Source of the DNA: Deltaproteobacteria bacterium
GTDB taxonomy: Bacteria > Myxococcota > Myxococcia > Myxococcales > SZAS-1
Assembly: GCA_018266075.1 (NCBI GenBank)
Contig: JAFEBB010000014.1
Coordinates: 62,001-126,000, forward strand
Direction: 5' to 3'
Length of the DNA stretch: 64,000 nt
A program made the translations under genes and the position numbers. Positions 29,102 to 39,266 of this stretch are shown here, one piece after another (the first letter of the stretch is position 1; every line of letters begins with the position of its first letter). Under the pieces are notes generated by a model. That model had not been told where the DNA came from. It worked only from the letters and a program-made list of their open reading frames with translations, and searched no databases.

Positions 29102-30004
29102 ATGCGGGTGCTCATCAGCGGTGCCACCGGCCTCATCGGCGGTGCGCTCGCGCGACAGCTCGCCGGACAGGGCACCGAGTGCTGGGGCCTCTCGCGCCGC
29201 GCCCGCGCGCCCGACGCGACCTTTCAGCGCTGGTTCGCCTGGGACACGCTCGGCCAGCCATTGCCACCCGAGTCGCTCGAGGGCGTGGACGCGGTGGTTC
29301 ACCTCGCCGGCGACCCCGTGAGCGAAGGCCGCTGGACGTCGGAAAAGAAGCGGCGCATCCGCGAGTCGCGCGTCCAGGGAACGCGCGCGGTGGTCGACGC
29401 CATCCGCGCGGCGTCGAAGCGCCCGAGCGTGCTGGTGTCCGCGAGCGCCACCGGCTTCTACGGCGACCGCGGCGACGAGCTCGTCCGCGAAGAGGCGCCC
29501 GCGGGCAACACCTTCCTCGCCGAGGTCTGCGCGGCCTGGGAGCAGGCGAGCGCGCCGGTCGCGGAGCTGGGCGTGCGCCTGGTGCAGCCGCGCATCGGCA
29601 TCGTGCTCGCGCGCGAGGGCGGCGCGTTTCCGAAGATGCTCTTGCCTTTTCGACTCGGGCTGGGCGGGCGGCTCGGGAGCGGGTCGCAGTACTTCCCGTG
29701 GATCCACCGCGACGACATGGTGGGCATCCTGGCCTACGCGCTCACGCACGCGTCGGTGTCGGGGGCGGTGAACGCGGTGGCGCCGCACCCGGTGACGAAC
29801 CGCGAGCTCACCGAGACGCTCGCGCAGACGCTTCACCGGCCGGCCTTCGCCACGGTGCCGCCGTTGGCGCTCCGGGTGGCGCTGGGCGAGCTCGGCGCGG
29901 CGACCATCGAGAGCGTGCGCGCCAGCGCGGACAAGATCACCGGGCTCGGCTACGCGTTTTCGTATCCGATTCTGGGGCCGGCGCTGCGGGCGCTGGTCGA
30001 GTAG
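29102..30004 (+). CDS. TIGR01777 family NAD(P)-dependent epimerase (YfcH-like)
   Basis: 300-residue short-chain extended dehydrogenase/reductase. Rossmann motif ISGATGLIGGALARQL at residues 4-19, then VVHLAGDP, SASATGFYG and VQPRIGIVLAREGGAFPKM, all diagnostic of the TIGR01777/SulA-like subfamily. The substrate is unknown. The start is supported by GGGAGGG about 7 nt upstream. Divergent from the SprT-like gene, and followed after 9 nt by the DUF2378 gene. Confidence 0.92.
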   Translation: MRVLISGATGLIGGALARQLAGQGTECWGLSRRARAPDATFQRWFAWDTLGQPLPPESLEGVDAVVHLAGDPVSEGRWTSEKKRRIRESRVQGTRAVVDAIRAASKRPSVLVSASATGFYGDRGDELVREEAPAGNTFLAEVCAAWEQASAPVAELGVRLVQPRIGIVLAREGGAFPKMLLPFRLGLGGRLGSGSQYFPWIHRDDMVGILAYALTHASVSGAVNAVAPHPVTNRELTETLAQTLHRPAFATVPPLALRVALGELGAATIESVRASADKITGLGYAFSYPILGPALRALVE

Positions 30005-30013
30005 GGTTCGAAC

Positions 30014-30547
30014 GTGGCGAACGAGTCGATGGCCCAGGGCAGCATGTTCGAGGCGCTCTTCACGCGCGCGCTCCGGCCCATCGGGCCCTTCGCGGACGAG
30101 CTTCGCCGCGTCGGCTTCGATCCCGATCATCCGCAGCCGCAATATCCGACGCCGGTCTGGGTCGCGTGCCTGGCGGTGACGCGCCGGCTGGTGTTCGGCG
30201 AGCTCGACGACGCTGCGGCCTACCGCGCGATCGGCGAGCGCTTCATGGGCTCGTTCCTGGACACGATCGCCGGGAAGATCGTCGCGGTGGCGCTGCCGTT
30301 TCTGGGGCCGCAAGCCTTCCTGAAGCGCATCCCGCGCTACCTCACCATGGGCCGCAGCGATCTGCGCTGGGAGGTGAAGCTCGAGGAGCCGCGCCGCCTG
30401 GTGGCGCACCTGCACGATCCGTTCAGCGTCCCGGCGCACTTTCTCGCGGGCATCATCGACAAAGCCATGAAGCTCATTCGCGCGCCGGCGGTGATCACCG
30501 TGGTGCCGCAGAGCCCGACCGAGAGCGAGCTCGACATCCGTTGGTGA
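30014..30547 (+). CDS. DUF2378 (TIGR02265) family protein
   Basis: 177 residues starting at GTG 30014. It matches the family first noted as a set of Myxococcus xanthus paralogues: compact alpha/beta protein of about 180 residues with the YPTPVWVACLAVTRRLVFG core and the PRYLTMGRSDLRWEV block. Function unknown. Its presence is one of the better taxonomic hints in the window. It ends 3 nt from the convergent glycoside hydrolase gene. Confidence 0.8.
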   Translation: MANESMAQGSMFEALFTRALRPIGPFADELRRVGFDPDHPQPQYPTPVWVACLAVTRRLVFGELDDAAAYRAIGERFMGSFLDTIAGKIVAVALPFLGPQAFLKRIPRYLTMGRSDLRWEVKLEEPRRLVAHLHDPFSVPAHFLAGIIDKAMKLIRAPAVITVVPQSPTESELDIRW

Positions 30548-30550
30548 GGG

Positions 30551-32398
30551 CTACTGCAGCGTCACCAGGGTCACGCTCTGTGCGGGGATGACGACCTGCA
30601 CGCCGCTCGCGTCGACTGCGCTCGGGCCCACGGTGCGCACCGACGTCGCCGCGCCATCGAGGATCTGCAGCGTGGCGTGCGTGGGCGCGAAGCTGCCGTC
30701 GACGAAGGTGAGCGCGAGCCCGCGAGCCTCGGTGAGCAGGTTCACCACGTAGAGCTGCACCACGTCGCCCGCGGCGCTCTTGCCGGCCACGGCGATGCCG
30801 TCGAAGCCGCCCGTGGGCAGCACCGCGGGGAAGGGGAGTGCGCGCGGCGTCTGCGTGGCGAGCTGGTCGTAGAGCTGGAAGGCGAAGTACGCCGGCGCGG
30901 GGGTCGCCTGATAGTCGAGGATGCCGTACTTGAAGCCCACGCCATTGGAGAAGTGCGCGTAGTCGTAGAAGAGCGCCTTCTGCGTGAACGAGTAGCCTGT
31001 GGCCTCGGCGCCCGCGAAGCCGGCTGCGTAGATCTGCACGCCGGTCATGCTGTACGTGAACGCGGCGTCGCCCAGGTGGTTCAAGCCCGGGCCCCACTCG
31101 GAGAGCACGCGCTCGGTCTGCGCGTAGCGGCCGGCGTGGCTCGCGTCGAGCAGCGCCTGCACCGTGGTGACCTCGTCCACCACGATCTGCCGCGGATCGT
31201 CGTGGTAGCTGTGCACCGAGAGGAAATCGAGCGGCACGCTGGTCGGCTGCGTATCGAGGAACGCGAGCAGGTGCGGCAGCCAGTTGCGATTGCCCGGCGC
31301 CTCGCCGAACGACGCGCCGCCGATCTTCACGCCCGCCCACGCTGCATCCGTGGCGGAGACGCTGTCGCGGTACGCGCCGAGCACCGCCGCCACCTGCGCG
31401 TACCAGACGTCGAACTGCGCCTCGGTGCCGCTCCAGAAGTAGGGCACGTTCTCCGGCTCGTTGCCGATCTCGACGTAGTGGAGGGTGTGTGTGGGCGTCG
31501 CGTTGGGCCAGCCGTCGAGCAGGTGCACCAGCACGTGGGCCACGGCCTTGGCGTAGAGCACGTTGTCCACGGGCGGCGCAGTGGTGACGCCGTTCGCGAA
31601 GGTGTTGTTGCAGTCGGTGACGTCGAAGGTCTGCACCGAGCTCAGCGCCGTGGGCACGTAGTCGATGTCCAGGTACGGCTCGGCGCCGAACGCCTCTGCT
31701 TCCGCGACCACCGAGTCCACGTAGGTGAAGTCATAGTTCGCGGGATCGTCCAGGTCGTTGTCGTCGAGGCCCGCGGGCGGGTGGTCCACGTTGAGCTTGA
31801 AGAAGTCGCGGTGGGCCACGAGCTGGTCGAGCGAGCTGAACTCGGAGCTCAAGATGGGCACCGACGGCGCGGGGCAGGTCTGGCTGCCGCCGTCGGCGAG
31901 AGGCACGGTGGCGAAGAGCTCGCCGCCGATCTCCCAGCGGCCGAGGCCCACGCGCCAATACTTGAAGCCGATGTCCTGCATGCCCGTCACCAGGCCGGGG
32001 ATCTGGTCGTACGCGTAGATCGCGCCGGAGAGGTCGTATGCGCCGGATTGCTCGGGCTGGACGAGCGCCGCGCCGCCGTCGAGGTCGATGGTCACGCTCC
32101 AGGTGACCAGGCCTGCGTCGCCGGTGGAGCCGCTCGAACCGCTCGTGCCCGAGGATCCCGTCGAGCTGCTGCTCGAGCTCGTGGTCGACGAGCTGCTGCT
32201 CGACGTCGACGAGGCGCTGCTGCCCGTGGACGAGCTCGCCGTCGATGCGCCGCTGGATCCGGTCGAGCTCGTGCTCGAGGACGTCGTGGTTCCGCTCGCG
32301 GCAGTGGTGCCGGAGCTGCCCGCGCTCGAGCTTCCGGCGGTGTTCCCGCTGCAGGCCGCGAGTCCGACGACTGCGAACGCAACGATCACCAGGCGCAT
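30551..32398 (-). CDS. Surface lipoprotein glycoside hydrolase (clan GH-A-like) with Ser-rich linker
   Basis: 615 residues. Lipobox LAAC at about residue 16, then a Ser/Thr/Gly linker of roughly 80 residues (21-104) and a TIM-barrel glycosidase. Probable acid/base Glu in VEIGNEPENVPY (E314) and nucleophile in VLSEWGPGLN (E434), spaced as in clan GH-A; GH39-like enzymes are the closest guess. A C-terminal beta-sandwich of about 100 residues follows. Start ATG 32398 has GGAGGG upstream. The linker should hold the enzyme away from the outer membrane. Substrate unknown. Confidence 0.78.
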   Translation of the reverse strand: MRLVIVAFAVVGLAACSGNTAGSSSAGSSGTTAASGTTTSSSTSSTGSSGASTASSSTGSSASSTSSSSSSTTSSSSSSTGSSGTSGSSGSTGDAGLVTWSVTIDLDGGAALVQPEQSGAYDLSGAIYAYDQIPGLVTGMQDIGFKYWRVGLGRWEIGGELFATVPLADGGSQTCPAPSVPILSSEFSSLDQLVAHRDFFKLNVDHPPAGLDDNDLDDPANYDFTYVDSVVAEAEAFGAEPYLDIDYVPTALSSVQTFDVTDCNNTFANGVTTAPPVDNVLYAKAVAHVLVHLLDGWPNATPTHTLHYVEIGNEPENVPYFWSGTEAQFDVWYAQVAAVLGAYRDSVSATDAAWAGVKIGGASFGEAPGNRNWLPHLLAFLDTQPTSVPLDFLSVHSYHDDPRQIVVDEVTTVQALLDASHAGRYAQTERVLSEWGPGLNHLGDAAFTYSMTGVQIYAAGFAGAEATGYSFTQKALFYDYAHFSNGVGFKYGILDYQATPAPAYFAFQLYDQLATQTPRALPFPAVLPTGGFDGIAVAGKSAAGDVVQLYVVNLLTEARGLALTFVDGSFAPTHATLQILDGAATSVRTVGPSAVDASGVQVVIPAQSVTLVTLQ

Positions 32399-32444
32399 GG
32401 GTTCCCTCCGACCGTTGGACACATCTGCGCGCAAAAACAGAAAG

Positions 32445-32981
32445 CTACGTCTTCGCGCGCGCGAACCGGCCGTAACCGCGGTTGTGGTACACGAGCGTCT
32501 CCGCTTCGCCGGCGTCGCTCAGGTGGATGGCGGTGACGTCGCCGAGCACGAGGGTGTGATCGCCGGCGGGGATGAGCTGCCGCACGCGTGCGGAGAAGGC
32601 GCCCACCGTTCCGCCGAGCAGCGGCGCCCCGTCGGCGTCCTCAATCCAGGGAAAGCGCTTCCAGAGCTCGGGCCGCTCCGGCTGGATGCGCGCGAACTCG
32701 CTGGCCAGCTCGTCCTGGTGCGGCGCGAGCAGGTTCACCGCGAAGCCCGCGGGGTCGTTGAGCATCAGCCGCGAGCTGCCCTCGTTGGTGGCCGAGATGA
32801 GGATGATGGGCGGCTCGATGCTCACGGTGAGGAAGCCGGTGGCGGTGAAGCCGTCGAGCTCGCCCACGCCCGGAAGCTTCACGCCCGGCTTCTGCCGCGC
32901 GGTGACCACCGTGACCGTGGCCGCCCAGCTGCGGGCCAGCAGGCGGAAGGCGTCGGCGTCGGTGGGGGCGAGGCGTCGCAT
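32445..32981 (-). CDS. Flavin reductase-like FMN-binding protein
   Basis: 178-residue flavin reductase domain protein (HpaC/FRP type): ARSWAATVTVVTARQ, DGFTATGFLTVSIEPPIILI and FAVNLLAPHQDELASEFA are family hallmarks. It would reduce FMN or FAD with NAD(P)H, usually for a two-component monooxygenase, but none is adjacent. ATG 32981. Lies between two oppositely oriented lipoprotein genes. Confidence 0.88.
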   Translation of the reverse strand: MRRLAPTDADAFRLLARSWAATVTVVTARQKPGVKLPGVGELDGFTATGFLTVSIEPPIILISATNEGSSRLMLNDPAGFAVNLLAPHQDELASEFARIQPERPELWKRFPWIEDADGAPLLGGTVGAFSARVRQLIPAGDHTLVLGDVTAIHLSDAGEAETLVYHNRGYGRFARAKT

Positions 32982-33053
32982 CTGTTTGGTTTCGTAGCAC
33001 GAGGGCGGCCTGGGCGCTCGCCCGGTGCGTTCCGACGCCGACAGTCGACGGTG

Positions 33054-33059
33054 TAGAAC
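33054..33059 (+). promoter_or_regulatory. Candidate -10 box of a leaderless lipoprotein-nuclease mRNA
   Basis: TAGAAC ends 6 nt before the ATG at 33066, without a ribosome-binding site. Confidence 0.3.
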
Positions 33060-33065
33060 AGCAGC

Positions 33066-34295
33066 ATGTCCTTCAGGTCCTTGTTCTGCGCGCTCGCCGC
33101 GCTGCTCGCCGGCTGCAGCGGCAACGTCACCACGACCCGCGCATCCGCGAACAATGGCTCTGCGACGGGCGCGTCCAGCTCCGGCAGCCACTCCAGCGGC
33201 TCGGGCGGCGACACCTCGAGCGCGAGCAGCGGCAGCGCGAGCGGCACGGCATCGAGTGCGAGCAGCGGCAGCTCCGGGAGCACGTCCAGCTCGAGCAGCA
33301 GCAGCTCCGGGACCACGTCCAGCTCGAGCAGCAGCAGCGCCGCGAGCAGCTCGACCACATCCAGCAGCCGCTCCACCTCAACCAGCTCGAGCGGGAGCAC
33401 CAGCGGTTCCGACAGCGCGTCGAGCGGCAGCGGCTCGGGCAGTGGTTCGTCGGGCGCGAGCGGCAGCGGCAGCGGCAGTTCCGGCGGATCGTCCGGCTCG
33501 AGCGGCGGCCTCGGCGGGACGCGGGTCCGCGTGGTGGCCGCGAATCTGTCGAGCGGCAACAACCAGTCCTACGACCCTGGCGAGGGAATTCGCATTCTGG
33601 AGGGCGTGCACGGCGACATCATGCTGATGCAGGAGGTGAACGACGGCGACGACTCCCCGACCGCGATCCGCGCGTTGGTCGACGCGGTCTGCGGCACGAG
33701 CTGCGTGTACACCCGTGGCAGCGGGCAGATCCCCAACGCCGTGGTGAGCCGCTACCCCATCATCGCCAGCGGCGCCTGGACCGATCCTTCGGTTTCCAAC
33801 CGCGACTTCACCTGGGCGCAGATCGACGTGCCGGGGCCGGAGGATCTCTGGGTGGTGAGCGTGCACCTGCTCACCACCAACGCGACGGTCCGCGACGCGG
33901 AGGCCACGTCGATCGTCTCGCAGCTCAACGCCGTGGTTCCTGCGGGCTCGCTGGTGGTCGTCGGCGGCGACTTCAACACCGACAATCGCACCGAGCCTTG
34001 CCTGACCACGCTCGGCGCCTGGTTCTCCACAGCCGCGCCGTATCCAGCCGACGCGAACGGAAACAGCAACACCAGCGCGCCGCGCACGAGGCCGTACGAC
34101 TGGGTGCTCCCGACGCCCGAGCTCCGGGCCCTGGAGACGCCGGTGGCCATCGGCGCAGCGCAGTTCACTGGCGGCCTGGTGGTGGACACCCGGGTGTACA
34201 CGCCGCTCACCGACCTGGCGCCCGCGCTCGCGACCGACAGCGGGGCCACGGGCATGCAGCACATGGCCGTGGTGCGCGACTTCCTGCTGCAGTGA
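33066..34295 (+). CDS. Lipoprotein with Ser/Gly linker and endonuclease/exonuclease/phosphatase fold
   Basis: 409 residues. Lipobox LLAGC (C17), then a Ser/Gly/Thr/Ala-only region from about 32 to 150, then an EEP-type catalytic domain of about 255 residues. Metal and catalytic residues: E190 in MLMQEV, H267 in VSVHLL, D302 and N304 in GGDFNTD; the usual SDH near the end is replaced by GMQHMAVV, whose His could serve. Related enzymes cleave DNA, RNA or phosphoesters, so it is a possible surface nuclease or phosphatase. The linker is very like that of the glycoside hydrolase at 30551-32398. Confidence 0.8.
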   Translation: MSFRSLFCALAALLAGCSGNVTTTRASANNGSATGASSSGSHSSGSGGDTSSASSGSASGTASSASSGSSGSTSSSSSSSSGTTSSSSSSSAASSSTTSSSRSTSTSSSGSTSGSDSASSGSGSGSGSSGASGSGSGSSGGSSGSSGGLGGTRVRVVAANLSSGNNQSYDPGEGIRILEGVHGDIMLMQEVNDGDDSPTAIRALVDAVCGTSCVYTRGSGQIPNAVVSRYPIIASGAWTDPSVSNRDFTWAQIDVPGPEDLWVVSVHLLTTNATVRDAEATSIVSQLNAVVPAGSLVVVGGDFNTDNRTEPCLTTLGAWFSTAAPYPADANGNSNTSAPRTRPYDWVLPTPELRALETPVAIGAAQFTGGLVVDTRVYTPLTDLAPALATDSGATGMQHMAVVRDFLLQ

Positions 34296-34308
34296 GGTTG
34301 CGGGAGCC

Positions 34309-36330
34309 ATGTCTCGCATCCGGTTCCAGCTCGAGGCCACCTCTCCCGGTACGCGCGCCCGTGCGGGCCGCTTGAACACCCGTCACCACGCGTCCGGCCG
34401 CGAGGTGCTCACCCCGGTGTTCATGCCCGTCGGCACCCAGGCCACGGTGCGCGGCCAGACCCTGGAGACGCTGGGTGAGACCGGCTCCCAGATCCTCCTC
34501 GCCAACACCTACCACCTCATGCTCCGTCCAGGTCCGGAGGTGTTCGAGAGGTTCGGCGGCATCCACCGCTTCATGGGCTGGACGGGCTCGGTGCTCACCG
34601 ACTCGGGCGGCTTCCAGATCTTCTCCCTCGAGGGCTCGCGGGAGCTGAGCGAGGAGGGCGCCCGCTTTCGCCACCCGCGCACCGGCGAGCTCACCTTGCT
34701 CACGCCAGAGCGCAGCCTGGCCATGCAGGCCGCCATCGGCAGCGACATCGCCATGGCGCTGGATCAGTGCCTTCCGTCCACCGCGCCGGAGCAGAGCGCG
34801 AAGGAGGCGATGGAATTGACCCACCGCTGGGCGGCGCGCTCCCTGGTCGCGCGCAGGGACCCGGAGCAGGCGCTCTTCGGCATCGTCCAGGGGGCGTGCT
34901 TCCCCGAGCTGCGCCGGCAGAGCGCGGAGGTCCTGTGCCAGTTGCCCTTCGACGGCTACGCCATCGGCGGGCTGGCCGTCGGTGAGTCCAAGCGGGAGCG
35001 CGAGGACATCACCGAGCTCACCGCGGCGCTGCTCCCCGGGGATCGACCGCGCTACCTGATGGGCGTGGGCACGCCCCTGGATCTCCTCGAGGCGGTGCAC
35101 CGCGGGGTGGACATGTTCGATTGCATCCTGCCCACGGCGCTCGCCCAGCAAGGCCAGGCCTTCACCCTGCAGGGCAAGGTCGACCTGCGGCGGGGAAGCT
35201 ACCGGCTGGAGGAGGCGCCGCTCGAGCGGGGTTGTCCGTGCTCGACGTGCGCTCGCTTCTCTCGCGCCTACCTGCACCACCTCATCAAGTCGCGCGAGGT
35301 GCTCGGCTGGAGCCTCATCGGGACCCACAACCTGGCGCTGTATCACCGGTTGATGGCCGAGGTGCGGGCGAGCATCGTCGAGGGTCGGTTCCTGGAGCTG
35401 TACCGCGAGCGACGCGAGTCGCTGGCCGCGACGGATCCCGAGCATCCAGTCCGCAGGCCACGCGCGACCCGGAAGAGCAAGCGCCGTCCCCGGGAGCTCG
35501 GCGCCTACGAGCTCTACGCGTCTCCGCACGGCTTCCACAGCATCCGCCACCGCGACTCGGGCGAGGTGATGCACTCGGTGACCGAGCCCAGCCTGGAGGC
35601 CCGTCGGTTGTACGTGGAGCAGCCCCGGCTCCTGGAGCGGCTGGCCCAGGGCCCGCTCTCGATCTGGGACGTGGGACTGGGCGCGGCGACCAACGCCATG
35701 GCCGCCATCTCCGCCTGTCGCGGCCTAGCAAGTCCCGAGCGACCCTTGAAAGTGGTGAGCTTCGAGAGGGACCTCGATTCACTTCGGCTGGCCTTGCACC
35801 ATCCAAACCTCTTCGCCCACCTCCGCCACCCCGGGCCGGCCGCCCTGCTGGAGAAGGGCGCGTGGCGCTCCGTCGACGGGGCCATCCACTGGGAGCTTCG
35901 AGCGGGCGAGTTCCGCGAGCAGGCCCCCCACGCACCTGCAGCGGACGTGGTGTTCTTCGATCCTTTCTCGCCCAAGACCGATGGCGGCCTGTGGACCCTG
36001 GAGGTCTTCCGCGAGCTGGCCCGGCTCTGCCCAAAGTCCGAGCTCATCACCTACTCGAACTCCACGGCGGTGCGGGAACGGCTCCTGGCCGCCGGCTGGT
36101 ACGTGGCCCCGGGCGCATCGACGGGACCCAAGGCCGACACCACCCGCGCCTTCTCCAGCGTCCCGCTCGACGGGCCGTTGCTCGGACCCGAATGGCTCGA
36201 GCGCTGGCGACGCAGCACCGCCCGCGATCCGGAGCTCGCGCCGTTGGTCGAGGGCCACCCGCAGTTTCGCGAGGCCGGGCTGCTGACCCTCGGCTGGACG
36301 GCAGGCGGGCGGGGGCTCGTCAGGCATTGA
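34309..36330 (+). CDS. tgt: Fusion: tRNA-guanine transglycosylase (Tgt) plus MnmC2-like methyltransferase
   Basis: 673 residues, about 300 longer than normal Tgt. Residues 1-375 are bacterial Tgt: D98 in LTDSGGFQIFSL, D152/C154 in LDQC for base recognition, GLAVGE, nucleophile D271 in MFDC, and zinc ligands C309, C311, C314, H340. The tRNA-contact loop, normally PTRxxR, reads PTALAQ, so both conserved arginines are lost. Residues about 390-673 form an SAM-binding DUF752/MnmC2-like domain: DVGLGAATNA and VFFDPFSPKTDGGLWT. Both parent enzymes modify tRNA position 34 (queuosine; mnm5U). No oxidase half of MnmC is present. prfA follows after 54 nt. Confidence 0.9.
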   Translation: MSRIRFQLEATSPGTRARAGRLNTRHHASGREVLTPVFMPVGTQATVRGQTLETLGETGSQILLANTYHLMLRPGPEVFERFGGIHRFMGWTGSVLTDSGGFQIFSLEGSRELSEEGARFRHPRTGELTLLTPERSLAMQAAIGSDIAMALDQCLPSTAPEQSAKEAMELTHRWAARSLVARRDPEQALFGIVQGACFPELRRQSAEVLCQLPFDGYAIGGLAVGESKREREDITELTAALLPGDRPRYLMGVGTPLDLLEAVHRGVDMFDCILPTALAQQGQAFTLQGKVDLRRGSYRLEEAPLERGCPCSTCARFSRAYLHHLIKSREVLGWSLIGTHNLALYHRLMAEVRASIVEGRFLELYRERRESLAATDPEHPVRRPRATRKSKRRPRELGAYELYASPHGFHSIRHRDSGEVMHSVTEPSLEARRLYVEQPRLLERLAQGPLSIWDVGLGAATNAMAAISACRGLASPERPLKVVSFERDLDSLRLALHHPNLFAHLRHPGPAALLEKGAWRSVDGAIHWELRAGEFREQAPHAPAADVVFFDPFSPKTDGGLWTLEVFRELARLCPKSELITYSNSTAVRERLLAAGWYVAPGASTGPKADTTRAFSSVPLDGPLLGPEWLERWRRSTARDPELAPLVEGHPQFREAGLLTLGWTAGGRGLVRH

Positions 36331-36384
36331 AGCGAGCGCCGTCGGCAACTATGTTGCGCGACCCTTCGACGCAGGACCTCTCCG

Positions 36385-37458
<1,074 letters not shown>

Positions 37459-37719
37459 ATGAACACCGTCGGCGAGGCCATGCTCGCGATCTGCGAGCTC
37501 TTCGAGAACGGCCAGGTGGCCGATCTCGTCGCGGAGCACGCCAAGCACGTGGCTGAGCTGAAGGAGCGGCTCGTGGGCGTGCAGGACGTGCCCATGAAGC
37601 AGAAGCTCTCGGCCTACGCCAATCGCTGGACGGCAGCGGCCATCGCCGCCGACGTCGCCGGCTACTACGACGCCAGCCAGGAGCTCGCCGCCGAGCTGGG
37701 CGGCGCGGGCCTGCTCTAA
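37459..37719 (+). CDS. Small helical protein co-transcribed with prfA
   Basis: 86 residues, ATG immediately after the prfA stop, so translationally coupled. All-helical, Ala/Glu/Leu-rich, with no motif I recognise (CELFENGQVADLVAEHAKHV). Its stop overlaps the convergent DUF2252 stop (37716-37719). Function unknown; the coupling hints at a link with translation termination but proves nothing. Confidence 0.65.
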   Translation: MNTVGEAMLAICELFENGQVADLVAEHAKHVAELKERLVGVQDVPMKQKLSAYANRWTAAAIAADVAGYYDASQELAAELGGAGLL

Positions 37720-39140
37720 ACGCCTTTCTCCGCGCGCACCTTGCCGGCCTTGATGGCCTTCAAGAGCGCCTGGTGATCGGCCTCGTTCTGCTTGGCGTAG
37801 GCCATGGCGAAGTCGCCCATGGCCTCGTCGAAGGTGTCGCCCGAGCCGAGGTAGCCGGAGATGAGCGCGGGATCGCCCGTCTGCGCGTGGGCGCGTGCGA
37901 GCACGGCGCCGCAGAGCCGCGCGTAGGCCTGCAGGCACACGAAGTCGAGGCTGGCGATGTCGAAGGCGCCCTTCATGTCGCGGAACTGGCGCACGTAGAA
38001 GTGCCGGCCTTCGCTGGTGGTCCAGCCCAGGAAGGGATCGGTGGCGGCTTGCATGAGGTGCTGGCCCGTCACCACCCGCTGGCCCTGATGCCGGTGCGCG
38101 CTGCGCCGCGTGTACGGCTCGAGCACCGAGGTCACGGCCTCCTTGAGCTGCAGGAACATGGGCTCGCCCGAGCAGCGATCCATGGAGAGCGCGAGGTAGC
38201 ACCGCGTGCCCACGCTGCCCACACCCACCACCTTCATGGCGAAGTCGACGGTGGTGTAGTGCGCGAGCAGCGCGGCCACGTCGGGGCGGGCGCTGGCGAC
38301 GTACCTGCGCAGGATGTCGTGGGCGTCGTCGGGGAGGCGCTTGGGGTGCATCAGCAAGGGCGGCTGGTCCACGATTCTCGGTGAGCCCGTCGGGTCCGCC
38401 ACCGAGAGCTTGCTGAGCGCGTGCTCCGAGGTGTTCCGCCGCGCCTTGGCCACGGCCTTCTCCACCTCCTTGAGCACCCCCTTGCGCGTGGGGTCGGTCT
38501 TCTCGCGCTCCTTGAGCCGCTGCATGAGCGTTTCGGCGGTGGCCAGGAGGTGGAAGCGCTGCAGCGGCGTCATCCCGGCCATGCGCGCCATCTGCTCGCG
38601 GTAGTACGCGGCGCCGCCCAGGACGATGTCGCGCGCGCGGCGCTCGGAGAGCCCGTTCTCCAGCGCGGCGATGGCCAGCGAGGCCATGAGCCGCTCCACG
38701 TCCCACTCCCAGGGCGCGGGGTGGGTCTCGTCGAAGTCGTTCACGTCGAAGATGAGCTCCAGCTCCGGCGAGGCGAAGAAGCCGAAGTTGGAGAGGTGCG
38801 CGTCGCCGCAGGCCTGCACGGTGATGCCCGTGACCGGCGTTCGCGCGAGGTCGTGCGCCATCACCGCCGCCGCGCCCCGGTAGAAGGTGAACGGCGAGTG
38901 CGCCATGCGGCCCATGCGAACCGGGATCAGCTCCGGCAGCCGCTGGGCGTTCTGAGCCCGGAGGATCTTCACCGGGTCGCGGGCCAGGTCGACGCCGGTA
39001 CCCAGCGAGGAGCGCCTCACCTGCCGGCGCAGCGCCTTCCCGTGCGCGCGAAGCTGCTCCGCCGTCACCCCGCCAGGCAGCGGGGCGGGCGATGCGCGCT
39101 CCTTGGCGAGGGCCTGGGGCTCGGTTTCGACGTTGATCAT
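37716..39140 (-). CDS. DUF2252 family protein
   Basis: 474 residues of the DUF2252 family, which has a protein-kinase-like (aminoglycoside phosphotransferase-type) core. Typical blocks are present: FYRGAAAVMAHDLA, CGDAHLSNFGFFASPELELI, FDVNDFDETHPAPWEWDVER and the late RQFRDMKGAFDI. Substrate unknown. ATG 39140 with GGAG upstream. Divergent from rho and convergent with the prfA group. Confidence 0.88.
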   Translation of the reverse strand: MINVETEPQALAKERASPAPLPGGVTAEQLRAHGKALRRQVRRSSLGTGVDLARDPVKILRAQNAQRLPELIPVRMGRMAHSPFTFYRGAAAVMAHDLARTPVTGITVQACGDAHLSNFGFFASPELELIFDVNDFDETHPAPWEWDVERLMASLAIAALENGLSERRARDIVLGGAAYYREQMARMAGMTPLQRFHLLATAETLMQRLKEREKTDPTRKGVLKEVEKAVAKARRNTSEHALSKLSVADPTGSPRIVDQPPLLMHPKRLPDDAHDILRRYVASARPDVAALLAHYTTVDFAMKVVGVGSVGTRCYLALSMDRCSGEPMFLQLKEAVTSVLEPYTRRSAHRHQGQRVVTGQHLMQAATDPFLGWTTSEGRHFYVRQFRDMKGAFDIASLDFVCLQAYARLCGAVLARAHAQTGDPALISGYLGSGDTFDEAMGDFAMAYAKQNEADHQALLKAIKAGKVRAEKGV

Positions 39141-39237
39141 GGGCAGGGTCTCCGGGCAAACGATCGACACACGTGCCCACGCCCACAAGGGCCGCTCGGC
39201 GCAGAGCCCGCTCTCATCCACCCCGGGCCCGACCGGC

Positions 39238-39266
39238 TTGACAAGGATCGAGGTGCTCACTACGTT
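39238..39266 (+). promoter_or_regulatory. Promoter of rho
   Basis: Perfect -35 TTGACA (39238-39243), 17 nt spacer, TACGTT (39261-39266). This puts the start near 39273 and gives a leader of about 135 nt before the rho TTG. Confidence 0.6.

Noticed and set aside
27305..30439. One 1044-codon minus-strand protein covering the CPBP gene and the region to its right
   Set aside because: Only its last 310 codons are real (CPBP protease). The rest is antisense to or out of frame with the SprT-like, epimerase and DUF2378 genes and has the Arg/Ala/His-rich look of a shadow frame.
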